64,000 nt of DNA from Azoarcus sp. DD4 (GTDB taxonomy: Bacteria; Pseudomonadota; Gammaproteobacteria; Burkholderiales; Rhodocyclaceae), in the NCBI RefSeq assembly GCF_006496635.1, contig NZ_CP022958.1, positions 2,976,001 through 3,040,000 on the forward strand, read 5' to 3'. Of the stretch, positions 56,904-64,000 are shown in pieces (within the stretch, counting starts at the first letter, position 1; the number at the start of each line of letters is the position of its first letter). Made by a program: the position numbers and the translations under genes. The notes beneath the pieces are model-generated. The model ran no database searches, had not been told where the DNA came from, and saw only the letters and a program-made list of their open reading frames with translations.

Positions 56904-57464
56904 ATGCGTATAGTCGCGCCGATGCAGATTCGAGCCGCCCTCCTCGCCCTGTTCCTGTCCGCCAGCGCAATCCAGCCTGCCCACACGGCCGAAACCCTGC
57001 CGGCGCCGGTGGAAGCGCCCGCTGCCGACGTCCTCAACGGGCAAGCCAGCTCCGTGCATGAACTCGTCAACAAGGGCATGAGCTATCTCGGCATCCGTTA
57101 CCGTTTCGGTGGCACCTCGCCCGAGACCGGCCTCGACTGCAGCGGTCTGGTACAAAACGTCTTCCGCAACGCCATTGGCCTGGACCTGCCGCGTACCGCG
57201 CGCGAAATGGCCTCGCTGGGCGACAAGATCGGCCGGCAGGATCTCAAACCGGGCGATCTGGTGTTCTTCAACACCATGCGCCGCGCCTTTTCCCATGTCG
57301 GCATCTACGTCGGCGACGGACAGTTCCTGCACGCACCTTCACGCGGCGGTGGCGTCCGCGTCGAAGACATGGGCAGCAGCTATTGGGCGAAGCGTTTCAA
57401 TGGCGCCCGCCGTCTGCTCGACGAAGAGAGCAACACCACCGATCTGCCTACCCTGGCGCGCTGA
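56904..57464 (+). CDS. NlpC/P60-family cell-wall hydrolase (C40 peptidase), secreted
   Basis: A 186-residue protein with a signal peptide (MRIVAPMQIRAALLALFLSA, cleavage near AHT-AE) and a C40 domain with cysteine motif SPETGLDCSGLVQNVF, histidine motif FSHVGIYVGDGQFLHAPS, and RVEDMGSSYWAKRFNGARR. It cleaves peptide bonds in peptidoglycan stems. I start at ATG 56904; ATG 56922 is an equally good alternative, and neither has a strong ribosome site. It is isolated from other wall genes. Confidence 0.9.
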   Translation: MRIVAPMQIRAALLALFLSASAIQPAHTAETLPAPVEAPAADVLNGQASSVHELVNKGMSYLGIRYRFGGTSPETGLDCSGLVQNVFRNAIGLDLPRTAREMASLGDKIGRQDLKPGDLVFFNTMRRAFSHVGIYVGDGQFLHAPSRGGGVRVEDMGSSYWAKRFNGARRLLDEESNTTDLPTLAR

Positions 57465-57528
57465 TAGACACACGTCTCAGCCCCCTCAGCGCACGCCCAG
57501 CCCCGATTGCCAGGAGCCCCCTGGCATC

Positions 57529-57867
57529 TCATTTGCCGCGACGTCTGGTCTTGCATCCGGCACTGCAACGCTCGCACTCTTCGCTCATCCTGCGCCCCAG
57601 TGCCTGTTGAAGCGCACACACCGAACGCCGGCAACATACGAACATCACCCCCTCGCGTGTCGCCGCGTCACGGAAGCGCTGCATGACGTTGTGGCCGATG
57701 AAGTCGGTGAAGAGGATCACCATCTGTATCCCCGACGGCAGCGGAGCACTGCGCCGCTGATGATTGCTGTCGCGACCGCTGACGTGTGCCGCGATACGGA
57801 TGCCGAATTCCTGCAGAACATCCGGGATGTTGCCGAGACGGTCGGCACCGACGATGAGCGCGTCCAT
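57529..57867 (-). CDS. DUF2325 protein with cysteine-rich tail
   Basis: A 112-residue protein with the DUF2325 pattern: MDALIVGADRLGNIPDVLQE, the HVSGRDSNHQRRS segment, VILFTDFIGHNVMQRF and FVCCRRS. The tail carries C98-x2-C101-x3-C105. The function is unknown. AAAGGTG lies 7 nt before ATG 57867. It is divergent from fbpA with a Fur-like box just upstream of its start, so it is probably iron-regulated. A role in iron or iron-sulfur handling is inference. Confidence 0.78.
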   Translation of the reverse strand: MDALIVGADRLGNIPDVLQEFGIRIAAHVSGRDSNHQRRSAPLPSGIQMVILFTDFIGHNVMQRFRDAATREGVMFVCCRRSVCALQQALGRRMSEECERCSAGCKTRRRGK

Positions 57868-57880
57868 GCGATACACCTTT

Positions 57881-57897
57881 ATGAGAACGATTCGCAT
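57881..57897. promoter_or_regulatory. Fur-box-like site 1
   Basis: ATGAGAACGATTCGCAT is a near palindrome matching the 7-1-7 Fur pattern (TGA-n-AA, ATT-n2-CA). It lies 14 nt before the DUF2325 start on that gene's side of the divergent region. Confidence 0.6.
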
Positions 57898-57921
57898 CTA
57901 TCCTGATCCAAATACAATCAG

Positions 57922-57951
57922 TTTGCAAGTGCGAATCACTCTCGTTACTAT
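57922..57951 (+). promoter_or_regulatory. fbpA promoter with Fur-like site 2 in its spacer
   Basis: TTGCAA (57923-57928), 17 bp, TACTAT (57946-57951) is a good sigma-70 promoter 41 nt before the fbpA start. The interval 57930-57946 (TGCGAATCACTCTCGTT), whose reverse strand contains GATTCGCA as in site 1, lies between the hexamers. Iron-bound Fur would block the promoter. Confidence 0.6.
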
Positions 57952-57991
57952 GCGCACATCGACAACCCATCCCATGAAAGGCAGTCGCACC

Positions 57992-59014
57992 ATGATGAAG
58001 AAGTCTCTCAGCACCGCTGTTCTCGTCGCACTCGGCATGACCGCCTTCGGCGCCAATGCTGCGGATACGGAACTCAACATCTACTCCGCCCGCCATTACC
58101 AGACCGACGAAGCGCTCTACGGCACCTTCACCAAGCTGACCGGCATCAAGGTCAACCGGATCGAGGCCAAGGAAGACGAACTGCTCGAGCGCATCCGCAA
58201 CGAAGGCGCCAACAGCCCTGCAGACATCTTCGTCACCGTCGACGCATCCCGCCTTGCCTATGCCGACCAGATGGGGATTTTCGCCCCCGTCAGCTCCAAG
58301 ATCCTGGAAGAGCGCATTCCCGCGCATCTGCGCGCCAAGAACTGGTTCTCCTACTCCACCCGTGCCCGCGTAATTGTGTACAACAAGGACATGGTCACGG
58401 CCGAACAGGCTCAGACCTACGAAGGCCTCGCCGACCCCGCGCTCAAGGGCAAGGTCTGCACCCGCTCCGGCAGCCACCCCTACAACCTCTCGCTCGGTGC
58501 CGCGCTGATCCAGCACGACGGCGCTGCGAAGACCGAACAATGGGCCAAGGGCGTCGTCGCCAACTTCGCCCGCGCCCCCAAGGGCGGGGACACCGACCAG
58601 ATCAAGGCGGTGGCAGCAGGTGAATGCGGCATCGCCATCGCCAACAGCTACTATCTGGCGCGCCTGATGAACTCCGACAAGCCGGAAGACAAGGCGGTGG
58701 TTGCGCGCGTGACGGCCGTGTGGCCCAACCAGCAGAGCTGGGGCACCCACATCAACGTTTCGGGCGCCGGCATGCTCAAGCACGCACCGAACAAGGGTGC
58801 TGCGGTCAAGTTCCTGGAGTACCTGGCCTCGGACGAAGCGCAGTCCTACTTTGCCAACGGCAACAACGAATGGCCCGTGGTGGCGGGCGTGAAGGTCGCG
58901 AACCCGGCCCTCGAAAAGCTCGGCCCCTTCAAGGCCGACACCCTGCCCATCGGCGATCTCGCCAACACGGTTGCCGAAGCGCAGAAGATCTTCGATCGCG
59001 CCGGCTACCGCTGA
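57992..59014 (+). CDS. fbpA: ferric-iron ABC transporter periplasmic binding protein
   Basis: A 340-residue FbpA/FutA-type protein. The signal peptide is cut near ANA-AD (residue 23). The mature start is TELNIYSARHYQTDEALYG. The paired ferric-ligand tyrosines Y220-Y221 lie in IANSYYLARL. Other segments (VNRIEAKEDELLERIRNEG, SGAGMLKHAPNKGAAVKFLE) are typical. It captures Fe3+ in the periplasm for FbpB/FbpC. ATG 57992 has AAAGGCAG upstream; ATG 57974 has none. Promoter and Fur-like boxes precede it. It is followed by a strong terminator and convergent fbpB. Confidence 0.95.
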   Translation: MMKKSLSTAVLVALGMTAFGANAADTELNIYSARHYQTDEALYGTFTKLTGIKVNRIEAKEDELLERIRNEGANSPADIFVTVDASRLAYADQMGIFAPVSSKILEERIPAHLRAKNWFSYSTRARVIVYNKDMVTAEQAQTYEGLADPALKGKVCTRSGSHPYNLSLGAALIQHDGAAKTEQWAKGVVANFARAPKGGDTDQIKAVAAGECGIAIANSYYLARLMNSDKPEDKAVVARVTAVWPNQQSWGTHINVSGAGMLKHAPNKGAAVKFLEYLASDEAQSYFANGNNEWPVVAGVKVANPALEKLGPFKADTLPIGDLANTVAEAQKIFDRAGYR

Positions 59015-59042
59015 ACGTCGGCGGAATCCAGCAGCTCAGCAC

Positions 59043-59068
59043 GGGGCCGGTCGATCCGGCCCCTTTTT
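59043..59068 (+). terminator. fbpA terminator
   Basis: GGGGCCGG, loop TCGAT, CCGGCCCC, then five T; ends where the convergent fbpB stop begins. A T tract exists only on the plus strand. Confidence 0.92.
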
Positions 59069-60738
59069 CATGCTTCGCGGCGACGGCCTTTGACGATCTG
59101 CCGCGAGATCACGAACATCGGCAACAGGCCGACCACCACGATGGTGAGCGCGGCGGTCGACGCCTCGGCCAGGCGCTCGTCGGAGGCCAGCGTATGCGCC
59201 TGCGTCGCCAGCGTATCGAAGTTGAAGGGACGCATCACCAGCGTCGCCGGCAGCTCCTTCATCACATCGACGAAGACCAGCAACGCCGCCGTCAGCAGAC
59301 TGCCTCGCAAAATGGGCACATGGACCCGCCGCAGCGTCGCCCATGAACCGAAGCCGAGGCTGCGCGACGCATCGTCCATGCTGGGCGTGATCTTGCCGAG
59401 GCTGGAATCGACGGTGTTCAAGGCCACGGTCAGGAAGCGGCCGAGGTAGGCATAAACCAGGGCCGCAATCCCGCCGGTCAGGATCAGGCCGGGATTGACG
59501 CCGAAACTCGCCTCCCACCATGTGGCCAGCGATCGGTCGAGGCGCGTGACGGGAATCAGCACCCCAACCGCAATCACCGAGCCCGGCACGGCGTAGCCGA
59601 GGCTGACAAGCCGGTTGAGCAGTTGCGGCAGGCGCGACCGCGCGAGCCTGGCCGCATAAGCCAGCAACAGCGCGAGCACGACCGCAATCAATGCCGTGAC
59701 TGCCGCCAGTACGAAACTGTTGCGCGCGAGCTGCACGAAACGGGCGCCGAACTGCGCATCGCCTTCCGCAAAGGCCATCTGCAGCAACAGGGCGGCCGGC
59801 AGCAGGAAGCCGAGCAGCAGGGGCATGAAGCAAGCGAAACTCGCCACCAGACCGGGCACGAGCGACAGACGATGACGCACCGGCGAGCCGGCATTGCGCG
59901 AGGTGTTGTTGAAACGGGCGCGGCCACGACTGGCCCGTTCCAGCGCCAGCACGATCACGACGAAGGCCAGCAGGGCCGCCGACAGTTGTGCCGCCGCGAT
60001 GCGGTCGCCCAGCGAGAACCAGGCGCGGTAGATGCCGGTCGTGAAGGTCTGCACGCCGAAATACGAGACCGTGCCGAAATCGGCCAGGGTCTCCATCAGG
60101 GCCAGTGCCGTACCGGCGACCACGGCCGGCCTGGCCAAGGGCAGCGACACGCGGAAGAAGCACGCCCACGGCCCCAGTCCGAGCGAGCGCCCCGCCTCCA
60201 GCATGCCGCCGGCACGTTCGAGGAAGGCGGTGCGGGCCAGCATGTAAACATAGGGATAGAGTACGAACATGAACATACCGACCGCACCACCCACCGTGCG
60301 TACGTCGGGAAACCAGTAATCCCCCTTGTTCCAGCCGAAGGTCTCGCGCAACCCGCTCTGCACCGGCCCGACAAACTGCAGGAAATCGGTGTAGACATAG
60401 CCCATCACGTAGGCCGGCACGGCCAGCGGCAGCAGCAGGGCCCAGTCGAAGACGCGTCGCCCGGGGAATTCGTGCATCGTGGTCAGCCAGGCCGTGGTGA
60501 TGCCGATGGACGACACCCCCAGTCCCACGCCTATGCACAGCACCAGGGTATTGCCGATGAATTCGGGCAGAACCGTTTCGGCCAGGTGCAGCCAGGTCTC
60601 GGTGGTGCCGCCAACGAACACGTTGGAGAAAACCGAAAGCACCGGGGCAGCTATCAATACGGCGATCACGACGGCGACCGCCGTCAGCGTCGACCAGCGC
60701 TGAGCGACGCGCGCAAAACCTGCCCTGAGTTCCATCAT
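59068..60738 (-). CDS. fbpB: ferric-iron ABC transporter permease
   Basis: A 556-residue polytopic permease with two fused halves, each carrying a BPD-type EAA loop (EAGRSLGLGPWACFFRVSLP and DASRSLGFGSWATLRRVHVP). Long permeases of this kind form the channel for FbpABC. It is inverted relative to fbpA and fbpC, unlike the usual same-strand fbpABC operon. Two adjacent ATGs (60738 and 60735) follow GGGAGC; either may be used. A TATAAT at 60789-60794 on the minus strand is a likely -10. Confidence 0.93.
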   Translation of the reverse strand: MMELRAGFARVAQRWSTLTAVAVVIAVLIAAPVLSVFSNVFVGGTTETWLHLAETVLPEFIGNTLVLCIGVGLGVSSIGITTAWLTTMHEFPGRRVFDWALLLPLAVPAYVMGYVYTDFLQFVGPVQSGLRETFGWNKGDYWFPDVRTVGGAVGMFMFVLYPYVYMLARTAFLERAGGMLEAGRSLGLGPWACFFRVSLPLARPAVVAGTALALMETLADFGTVSYFGVQTFTTGIYRAWFSLGDRIAAAQLSAALLAFVVIVLALERASRGRARFNNTSRNAGSPVRHRLSLVPGLVASFACFMPLLLGFLLPAALLLQMAFAEGDAQFGARFVQLARNSFVLAAVTALIAVVLALLLAYAARLARSRLPQLLNRLVSLGYAVPGSVIAVGVLIPVTRLDRSLATWWEASFGVNPGLILTGGIAALVYAYLGRFLTVALNTVDSSLGKITPSMDDASRSLGFGSWATLRRVHVPILRGSLLTAALLVFVDVMKELPATLVMRPFNFDTLATQAHTLASDERLAEASTAALTIVVVGLLPMFVISRQIVKGRRREA

Positions 60739-60788
60739 GCTCCCGGTAGAGTGGCCACGGGACCATTCCACGCGGCTTTCGGCGGCAA

Positions 60789-60796
60789 ATTATAAT
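60789..60796. promoter_or_regulatory. shared divergent fbpB/fbpC -10 core
   Basis: ATTATAAT reads TATAAT on both strands, 51 nt from the fbpB start and about 60 nt from fbpC. The -35 regions are poor both ways. The following TGATCGCATTTG vaguely resembles the Fur-like sites near fbpA, but the match is weak. Confidence 0.4.
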
Positions 60797-60856
60797 TGAT
60801 CGCATTTGAATCGCCGCGGTGCAATAATCGTCCGAACCGCATATAGCTTGCCAGTC

Positions 60857-61966
60857 ATGTCTCATCTCGAACTCGTCGGCATCGATCTCGCGTACGGCAC
60901 CCACAGGGTGGTGCGCGGCCTTTCCCTCCGTCTGGAAAAAGGGCGCATCGGCTGCCTGCTCGGCCCTTCGGGTTGCGGCAAGACAACCGTGCTGCGCAGC
61001 ATCGCCGGCTTCGAACGGGTCCTGGGCGGCGAGATCCGCCTCGACGGCGTGGTGGTCAGCCGCAAGGACCATCACCTGCCGCCCGAACGCCGCCGCATCG
61101 GGATGGTGTTCCAGGATTACGCCCTGTTTCCTCACCTGACGATCGCCGGAAATATCGCCTTCGGCCTGCGCGGCGATTCCACCGACACCCGCAGCAGCCG
61201 CGTCGACGAACTGCTCGACCTCGTCGGGCTTGCCGGCCAGGGCGAAAAATTCCCCCACGAGATGTCCGGCGGCCAACAGCAGCGCGTCGCCCTCGCCCGC
61301 GCACTGGCGCCCAGGCCCAGCCTGCTCCTGCTCGACGAGCCCTTCTCCAACCTGGACGTGGAACTGCGCGAACGCCTGTCGTATGAAGTCCGCGACATCA
61401 TCAAGGCAACCCAGACGACCGCCATCCTGGTGACCCACGACCAGCACGAGGCCTTCGCCGTCGCCGACGAGATCGGCATCGTGCACCAGGGCCGCATCCA
61501 GCAGTGGGATACGCCGTACAACCTCTATCACCGCCCGGCCAACCGTTTCGTAGCCGACTTCATCGGCCAGGGCGTATTCCTGCCCGGCATGGTGCTGAAC
61601 GACCGCGAGGTGCAGGTCGAACTCGGCACCCTCAACAGCGCGGTACCGGTGGAATGCGGCATAGGCTGCGGCGGTTGCAGCCGCAACTGCAGCGTGGACG
61701 TGCTGCTACGGCCGGACGACATCGTCCACGACGACGCCAGCCCGCTGAAGGCGGAGGTCGCGCACAAGGCCTTCCGCGGCGCCGACATCCTCTACACGCT
61801 CAAGCTCGCCAGCGGTGCGCGCGTGTTGTCGCTGGTTCCCAGCCATCACAACCACGCCATCGGCGAACGGATCGGCATCCGGCTCGACGTCGATCACGTG
61901 GTCACCTTCCACGAAGACGACACGGACGAAGCCGCAACGCCGGCGCTGGTACAGATCAGCCGATGA
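60857..61966 (+). CDS. fbpC: ferric-iron ABC transporter ATP-binding protein
   Basis: A 369-residue ATPase with Walker A GPSGCGKTT (37-45), Q-loop VFQDYALFPHL, signature MSGGQQQR, Walker B LLLLDEPFSNLD, and switch histidine VTHDQHEAF. In the C-terminal regulatory region four cysteines form C267-x3-C271-x2-C274-x3-C278 (ECGIGCGGCSRNC), a possible metal or iron-sulfur site uncommon among textbook FbpC proteins. ATG 60857 follows from family comparison; in-frame codons upstream lie in the promoter. Its stop overlaps the aat start (ATGA). Confidence 0.93.
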   Translation: MSHLELVGIDLAYGTHRVVRGLSLRLEKGRIGCLLGPSGCGKTTVLRSIAGFERVLGGEIRLDGVVVSRKDHHLPPERRRIGMVFQDYALFPHLTIAGNIAFGLRGDSTDTRSSRVDELLDLVGLAGQGEKFPHEMSGGQQQRVALARALAPRPSLLLLDEPFSNLDVELRERLSYEVRDIIKATQTTAILVTHDQHEAFAVADEIGIVHQGRIQQWDTPYNLYHRPANRFVADFIGQGVFLPGMVLNDREVQVELGTLNSAVPVECGIGCGGCSRNCSVDVLLRPDDIVHDDASPLKAEVAHKAFRGADILYTLKLASGARVLSLVPSHHNHAIGERIGIRLDVDHVVTFHEDDTDEAATPALVQISR

Positions 61967-62670
61967 TCCCCTGGCTGGCCGACCGACCTGCCTTTCCACC
62001 TGTCGAGCAGGCGCTGACGGAACCCAACGGGCTGCTCGCCGCCGGCGGCCGGCTGACACCCGAATGGCTGATCGCTGCCTACCGGCACGGCATCTTTCCC
62101 TGGTACAGCCAGGGCGAACCCATCCTGTGGTGGAGCCCCAATCCTCGGCTGGTACTGCAGCCGGCCGCGATCCGCATCACCCGCTCGCTGCGCAAGACGC
62201 TGCGCCAGCGCCGTTTCGAGGTCCGCTTCGATACCGCCTTCGACGCGGTCGTGCGCGAGTGCGCGGCGCCGCGCGAACCGGGCGGCGGCACCTGGATCAC
62301 CGCCGAGATCCGTGCCGCCTACGATCGCATGCACGAACTGGGCTATGCGCACAGTGTCGAATGCTGGCAGGAAGACAGGCTGGTCGGCGGCCTTTACGGC
62401 ATGGCGATGGGGCGCGCATTCTTCGGCGAATCGATGTTCTGCCGCGTAAGCGATGCCTCCAAGGTCGCCCTCGCCCATCTCGCCCGCTTCCTTGAGCGGC
62501 ACAATTACGCCGTGATAGATTGCCAGATGACGACACCGCATCTGCTCTCCATGGGTGCGCACGAGATCGGCCGCAGCGAGTTCAGCGCTGGCCTGGCCGA
62601 CTGGACGCGCGAAGGACCACCGCCCCGGAAGTGGAGCGCGATCAGCGGTGCCGATTTCGACTGGGACTGA
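61963..62670 (+). CDS. aat: leucyl/phenylalanyl-tRNA-protein transferase
   Basis: Adds Leu or Phe to N-terminal Arg or Lys of proteins, marking them for ClpS/ClpAP. The 235-residue protein has LTEPNGLLAAGGRLTPEWLI, the GIFPWYSQGEPILWWSPNPR motif, and HSVECWQEDRLVGGLYGMA with FFGESMF. All family hallmarks are present. Start ATG overlaps the fbpC stop, so it is translationally coupled to an iron-transporter gene, a surprising pairing. Next gene is bpt. Confidence 0.96.
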   Translation: MIPWLADRPAFPPVEQALTEPNGLLAAGGRLTPEWLIAAYRHGIFPWYSQGEPILWWSPNPRLVLQPAAIRITRSLRKTLRQRRFEVRFDTAFDAVVRECAAPREPGGGTWITAEIRAAYDRMHELGYAHSVECWQEDRLVGGLYGMAMGRAFFGESMFCRVSDASKVALAHLARFLERHNYAVIDCQMTTPHLLSMGAHEIGRSEFSAGLADWTREGPPPRKWSAISGADFDWD

Positions 62671-62711
62671 CACCAAGGAAAGCGACAGCCAGAGACCGCA
62701 GGCGTAAGAAC

Positions 62712-63461
62712 ATGCAGAAGGACTACCCCTACGCACTGATCCAGTTCTACGCCACGGCGCCGTACGCCTGCTCCTACCTGCCCGACCGCATGGCGCGCTC
62801 CCAGGTCGCCACGCCCGGGCACCTGATCGATCCGCAGGTGTACAGCGAACTCGTGCGGCGTGGCTTCCGTCGCAGCGGCGTATTCACCTACCGACCGCAT
62901 TGTGACCACTGCAGTGCCTGCGTACCGGTGCGCATCCCCATCAACCGCTTCAAGCCCGACCGCAGCCAGCGCCGCGCATGGACGCAGCACGCCGGACTGG
63001 AAGCCGCCGAACAGCCCCTGCAGTTTTCGGAAGAGCACTACGCGCTCTACCAGCGCTACCAGTCCTCGCGCCACGCCGGTGGCGGCATGGACCAGGACAA
63101 CCGCGAGCAGTACGCCCATTTCCTGCTGCAAAGCCATGTCGACACCCGCCTGGTTGAGTTCCGCGAACAGGGCGAGCTGCGCATGGTGAGCGTGATCGAC
63201 CGGCTGACCGACGGACTGTCCAGCGTCTACACCTTCTTCGATCCGGACCAGCTGCGCACGGCTTACGGCACCTACGGCGTGCTGTGGCAGATCGAAGCCT
63301 GCCGCCGGCTGCGTCTGCCCTATCTCTACCTCGGCTACTGGATCGCCGAAAGTCGCAAGATGGCCTACAAGGCACGCTTCCGCCCGCTCGAAGGCTACAC
63401 CGACGGCCACTGGCACCCACTCGACGTCTCGGCAGCGCCGGAAACGCAAAACATCGGCTGA
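62712..63461 (+). CDS. bpt: aspartate/glutamate leucyltransferase
   Basis: Transfers Leu to N-terminal Asp or Glu (bacterial relative of eukaryotic ATE1). A 249-residue protein with an N-terminal cysteine region (APYACSYLPD, YRPHCDHCSACVPVRIP), the QRRAW motif, YQSSRHAGGGM, and the GCN5-like C-terminal fold with YLYLGYWIAESRKMAYKARF. Start is 41 bp after aat. Together aat and bpt feed the same N-degron branch. Confidence 0.95.
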   Translation: MQKDYPYALIQFYATAPYACSYLPDRMARSQVATPGHLIDPQVYSELVRRGFRRSGVFTYRPHCDHCSACVPVRIPINRFKPDRSQRRAWTQHAGLEAAEQPLQFSEEHYALYQRYQSSRHAGGGMDQDNREQYAHFLLQSHVDTRLVEFREQGELRMVSVIDRLTDGLSSVYTFFDPDQLRTAYGTYGVLWQIEACRRLRLPYLYLGYWIAESRKMAYKARFRPLEGYTDGHWHPLDVSAAPETQNIG

Positions 63462-63528
63462 AGGACATAGGCCGGCAAAGTCGGCCGCGGGCTTCGCCGA
63501 AGCCGCCCCCAAACGCTACAATCCCGCG

Positions 63529-64000
63529 ATGCTCTACGACATCGCCCGCCCATTCCTGTTTTCGCTCGACGCGGAAACCGCTCACGAATTCACCCTCGCC
63601 GCCCTCAACCTCGCCGGCCGCGCCCTGCCCGCCGGCAAACCCGAAGCGGCCGACCCGATCGAGGTCATGGGGCTGAAGTTTCCCAACCGCATCGGCCTCG
63701 CCGCCGGACTCGACAAGAACGGCGAAGCCATCGACGGCCTTGCCCGCCTCGGTTTCGGCTTCATCGAGATCGGCACCGTCACGCCCCGTCCGCAGCCGGG
63801 CAATCCCCGTCCCCGACTGTTCCGTCTGCCGGAAGTGCGCGGCATCATCAACCGCATGGGTTTCAACAACCACGGCGTCGATGCCCTGGTCGCCAACGTC
63901 AGGGCGGCCAGGTTCAAGGGCATCCTCGGCATCAACATCGGCAAGAATTTCGACACCCCGATCGAACAGGCCGCCGATGACTACCTCGCCTGCCTCGACA
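63529..64000 (+). CDS. pyrD: dihydroorotate dehydrogenase (quinone), N-terminal part (cut by window edge)
   Basis: Fourth step of pyrimidine synthesis, membrane-associated class 2 enzyme passing electrons to quinone. The visible 157 residues have the class 2 helical start (MLYDIARPFLFSLDAETAHE), GLKFPNRIGLAAGLDKNGEA, FGFIEIGTVTPRPQPGNPRP and RLFRLPEVRGIINRMGFNNH with GILGINIGKNF. The frame is open at base 64000. It starts 67 bp after bpt. Confidence 0.96.
   Translation, partial: MLYDIARPFLFSLDAETAHEFTLAALNLAGRALPAGKPEAADPIEVMGLKFPNRIGLAAGLDKNGEAIDGLARLGFGFIEIGTVTPRPQPGNPRPRLFRLPEVRGIINRMGFNNHGVDALVANVRAARFKGILGINIGKNFDTPIEQAADDYLACLD

Noticed and set aside
59036..61531. 831-codon minus-strand open frame overlapping fbpB and fbpC
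   Set aside because: Off-frame shadow; the true fbpB frame has permease helices and EAA loops.

Overview
This 64 kb window is chromosomal DNA of a GC-rich betaproteobacterium. Protein families, gene order (rpsT/murJ beside argD-argF-argG, divergent ppsA/ppsR, aat-bpt, DUF2863, DUF2788, DUF3579, CobD/CbiB-like membrane protein) and codon use suggest Rhodocyclales, in the Azoarcus/Aromatoleum/Thauera neighbourhood. That assignment is inference from content, not from a search. Coding density is high. I see no rRNA, tRNA, CRISPR array, insertion sequence, prophage or gap above 300 bp without a gene.

Layout. 1-5.7 kb (minus): the N-terminal part of a TonB-dependent receptor cut by the window edge, a DUF2946 protein, and purL. 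5.9-11.0 kb (plus): a tightly packed membrane-lipid glycosylation and dephosphorylation cassette of PAP2 phosphatase, LPG-synthase-like flippase, polyprenyl-phosphate glycosyltransferase (GT2), ArnT-like GT39 and a second PAP2. 11.1-12.9 kb (minus): an M23 peptidase, a small coiled-coil membrane protein and a bactofilin, which looks like an envelope-shape module. 13.1-16.5 kb: PEP synthase and its bifunctional regulator, divergent. 16.6-20 kb (plus): DUF2863, msrB and a chemoreceptor. 20-22.9 kb (minus): thiolase, CobD/CbiB-like protein and a Nudix CoA pyrophosphatase.

23-29.6 kb (minus): a type IV minor-pilin operon pilE-fimT-pilV-pilW-pilX-pilY1, of visibly lower GC than its surroundings, followed upstream by a retropepsin-like protease. 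30.5-32.7 kb (plus): an uncharacterised di-iron oxygenase and its ferredoxin-type reductase behind a near-perfect FNR/ANR box. 32.7-37.5 kb (minus): YjfB-like protein, YajQ, PpnP, DUF2788, argG, argF, argD. 37.7-43 kb: DUF3579, rpsT, murJ, a PEBP protein, metY behind an inverted-repeat operator, and a pterin dehydratase. 43-51 kb: a giant AsmA-like DUF748 protein, HI0933-family flavoprotein, LpxH-like phosphoesterase, Bcp peroxiredoxin and PIN-PhoH ATPase.

51.3-57.5 kb (plus): a PAS chemoreceptor, an HD-GYP phosphodiesterase, a cNMP/CBS/DUF294 protein translationally coupled to a DnaQ-fold protein with two substituted catalytic positions, and an NlpC/P60 hydrolase. 57.5-62 kb: a ferric-iron import locus split over three transcripts (fbpA; inverted fbpB; fbpC), with a divergent DUF2325 gene and two Fur-like boxes. 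62-64 kb: the N-degron transferases aat and bpt, then pyrD, cut by the right edge.

The parts most worth following up are the FNR-box di-iron oxygenase operon, the lipid glycosylation cassette without any aminoarabinose synthesis genes, the degenerate exonuclease coupled to DUF294, the split Fur-linked iron locus with cysteine motifs in both DUF2325 and FbpC, and the metY operator.
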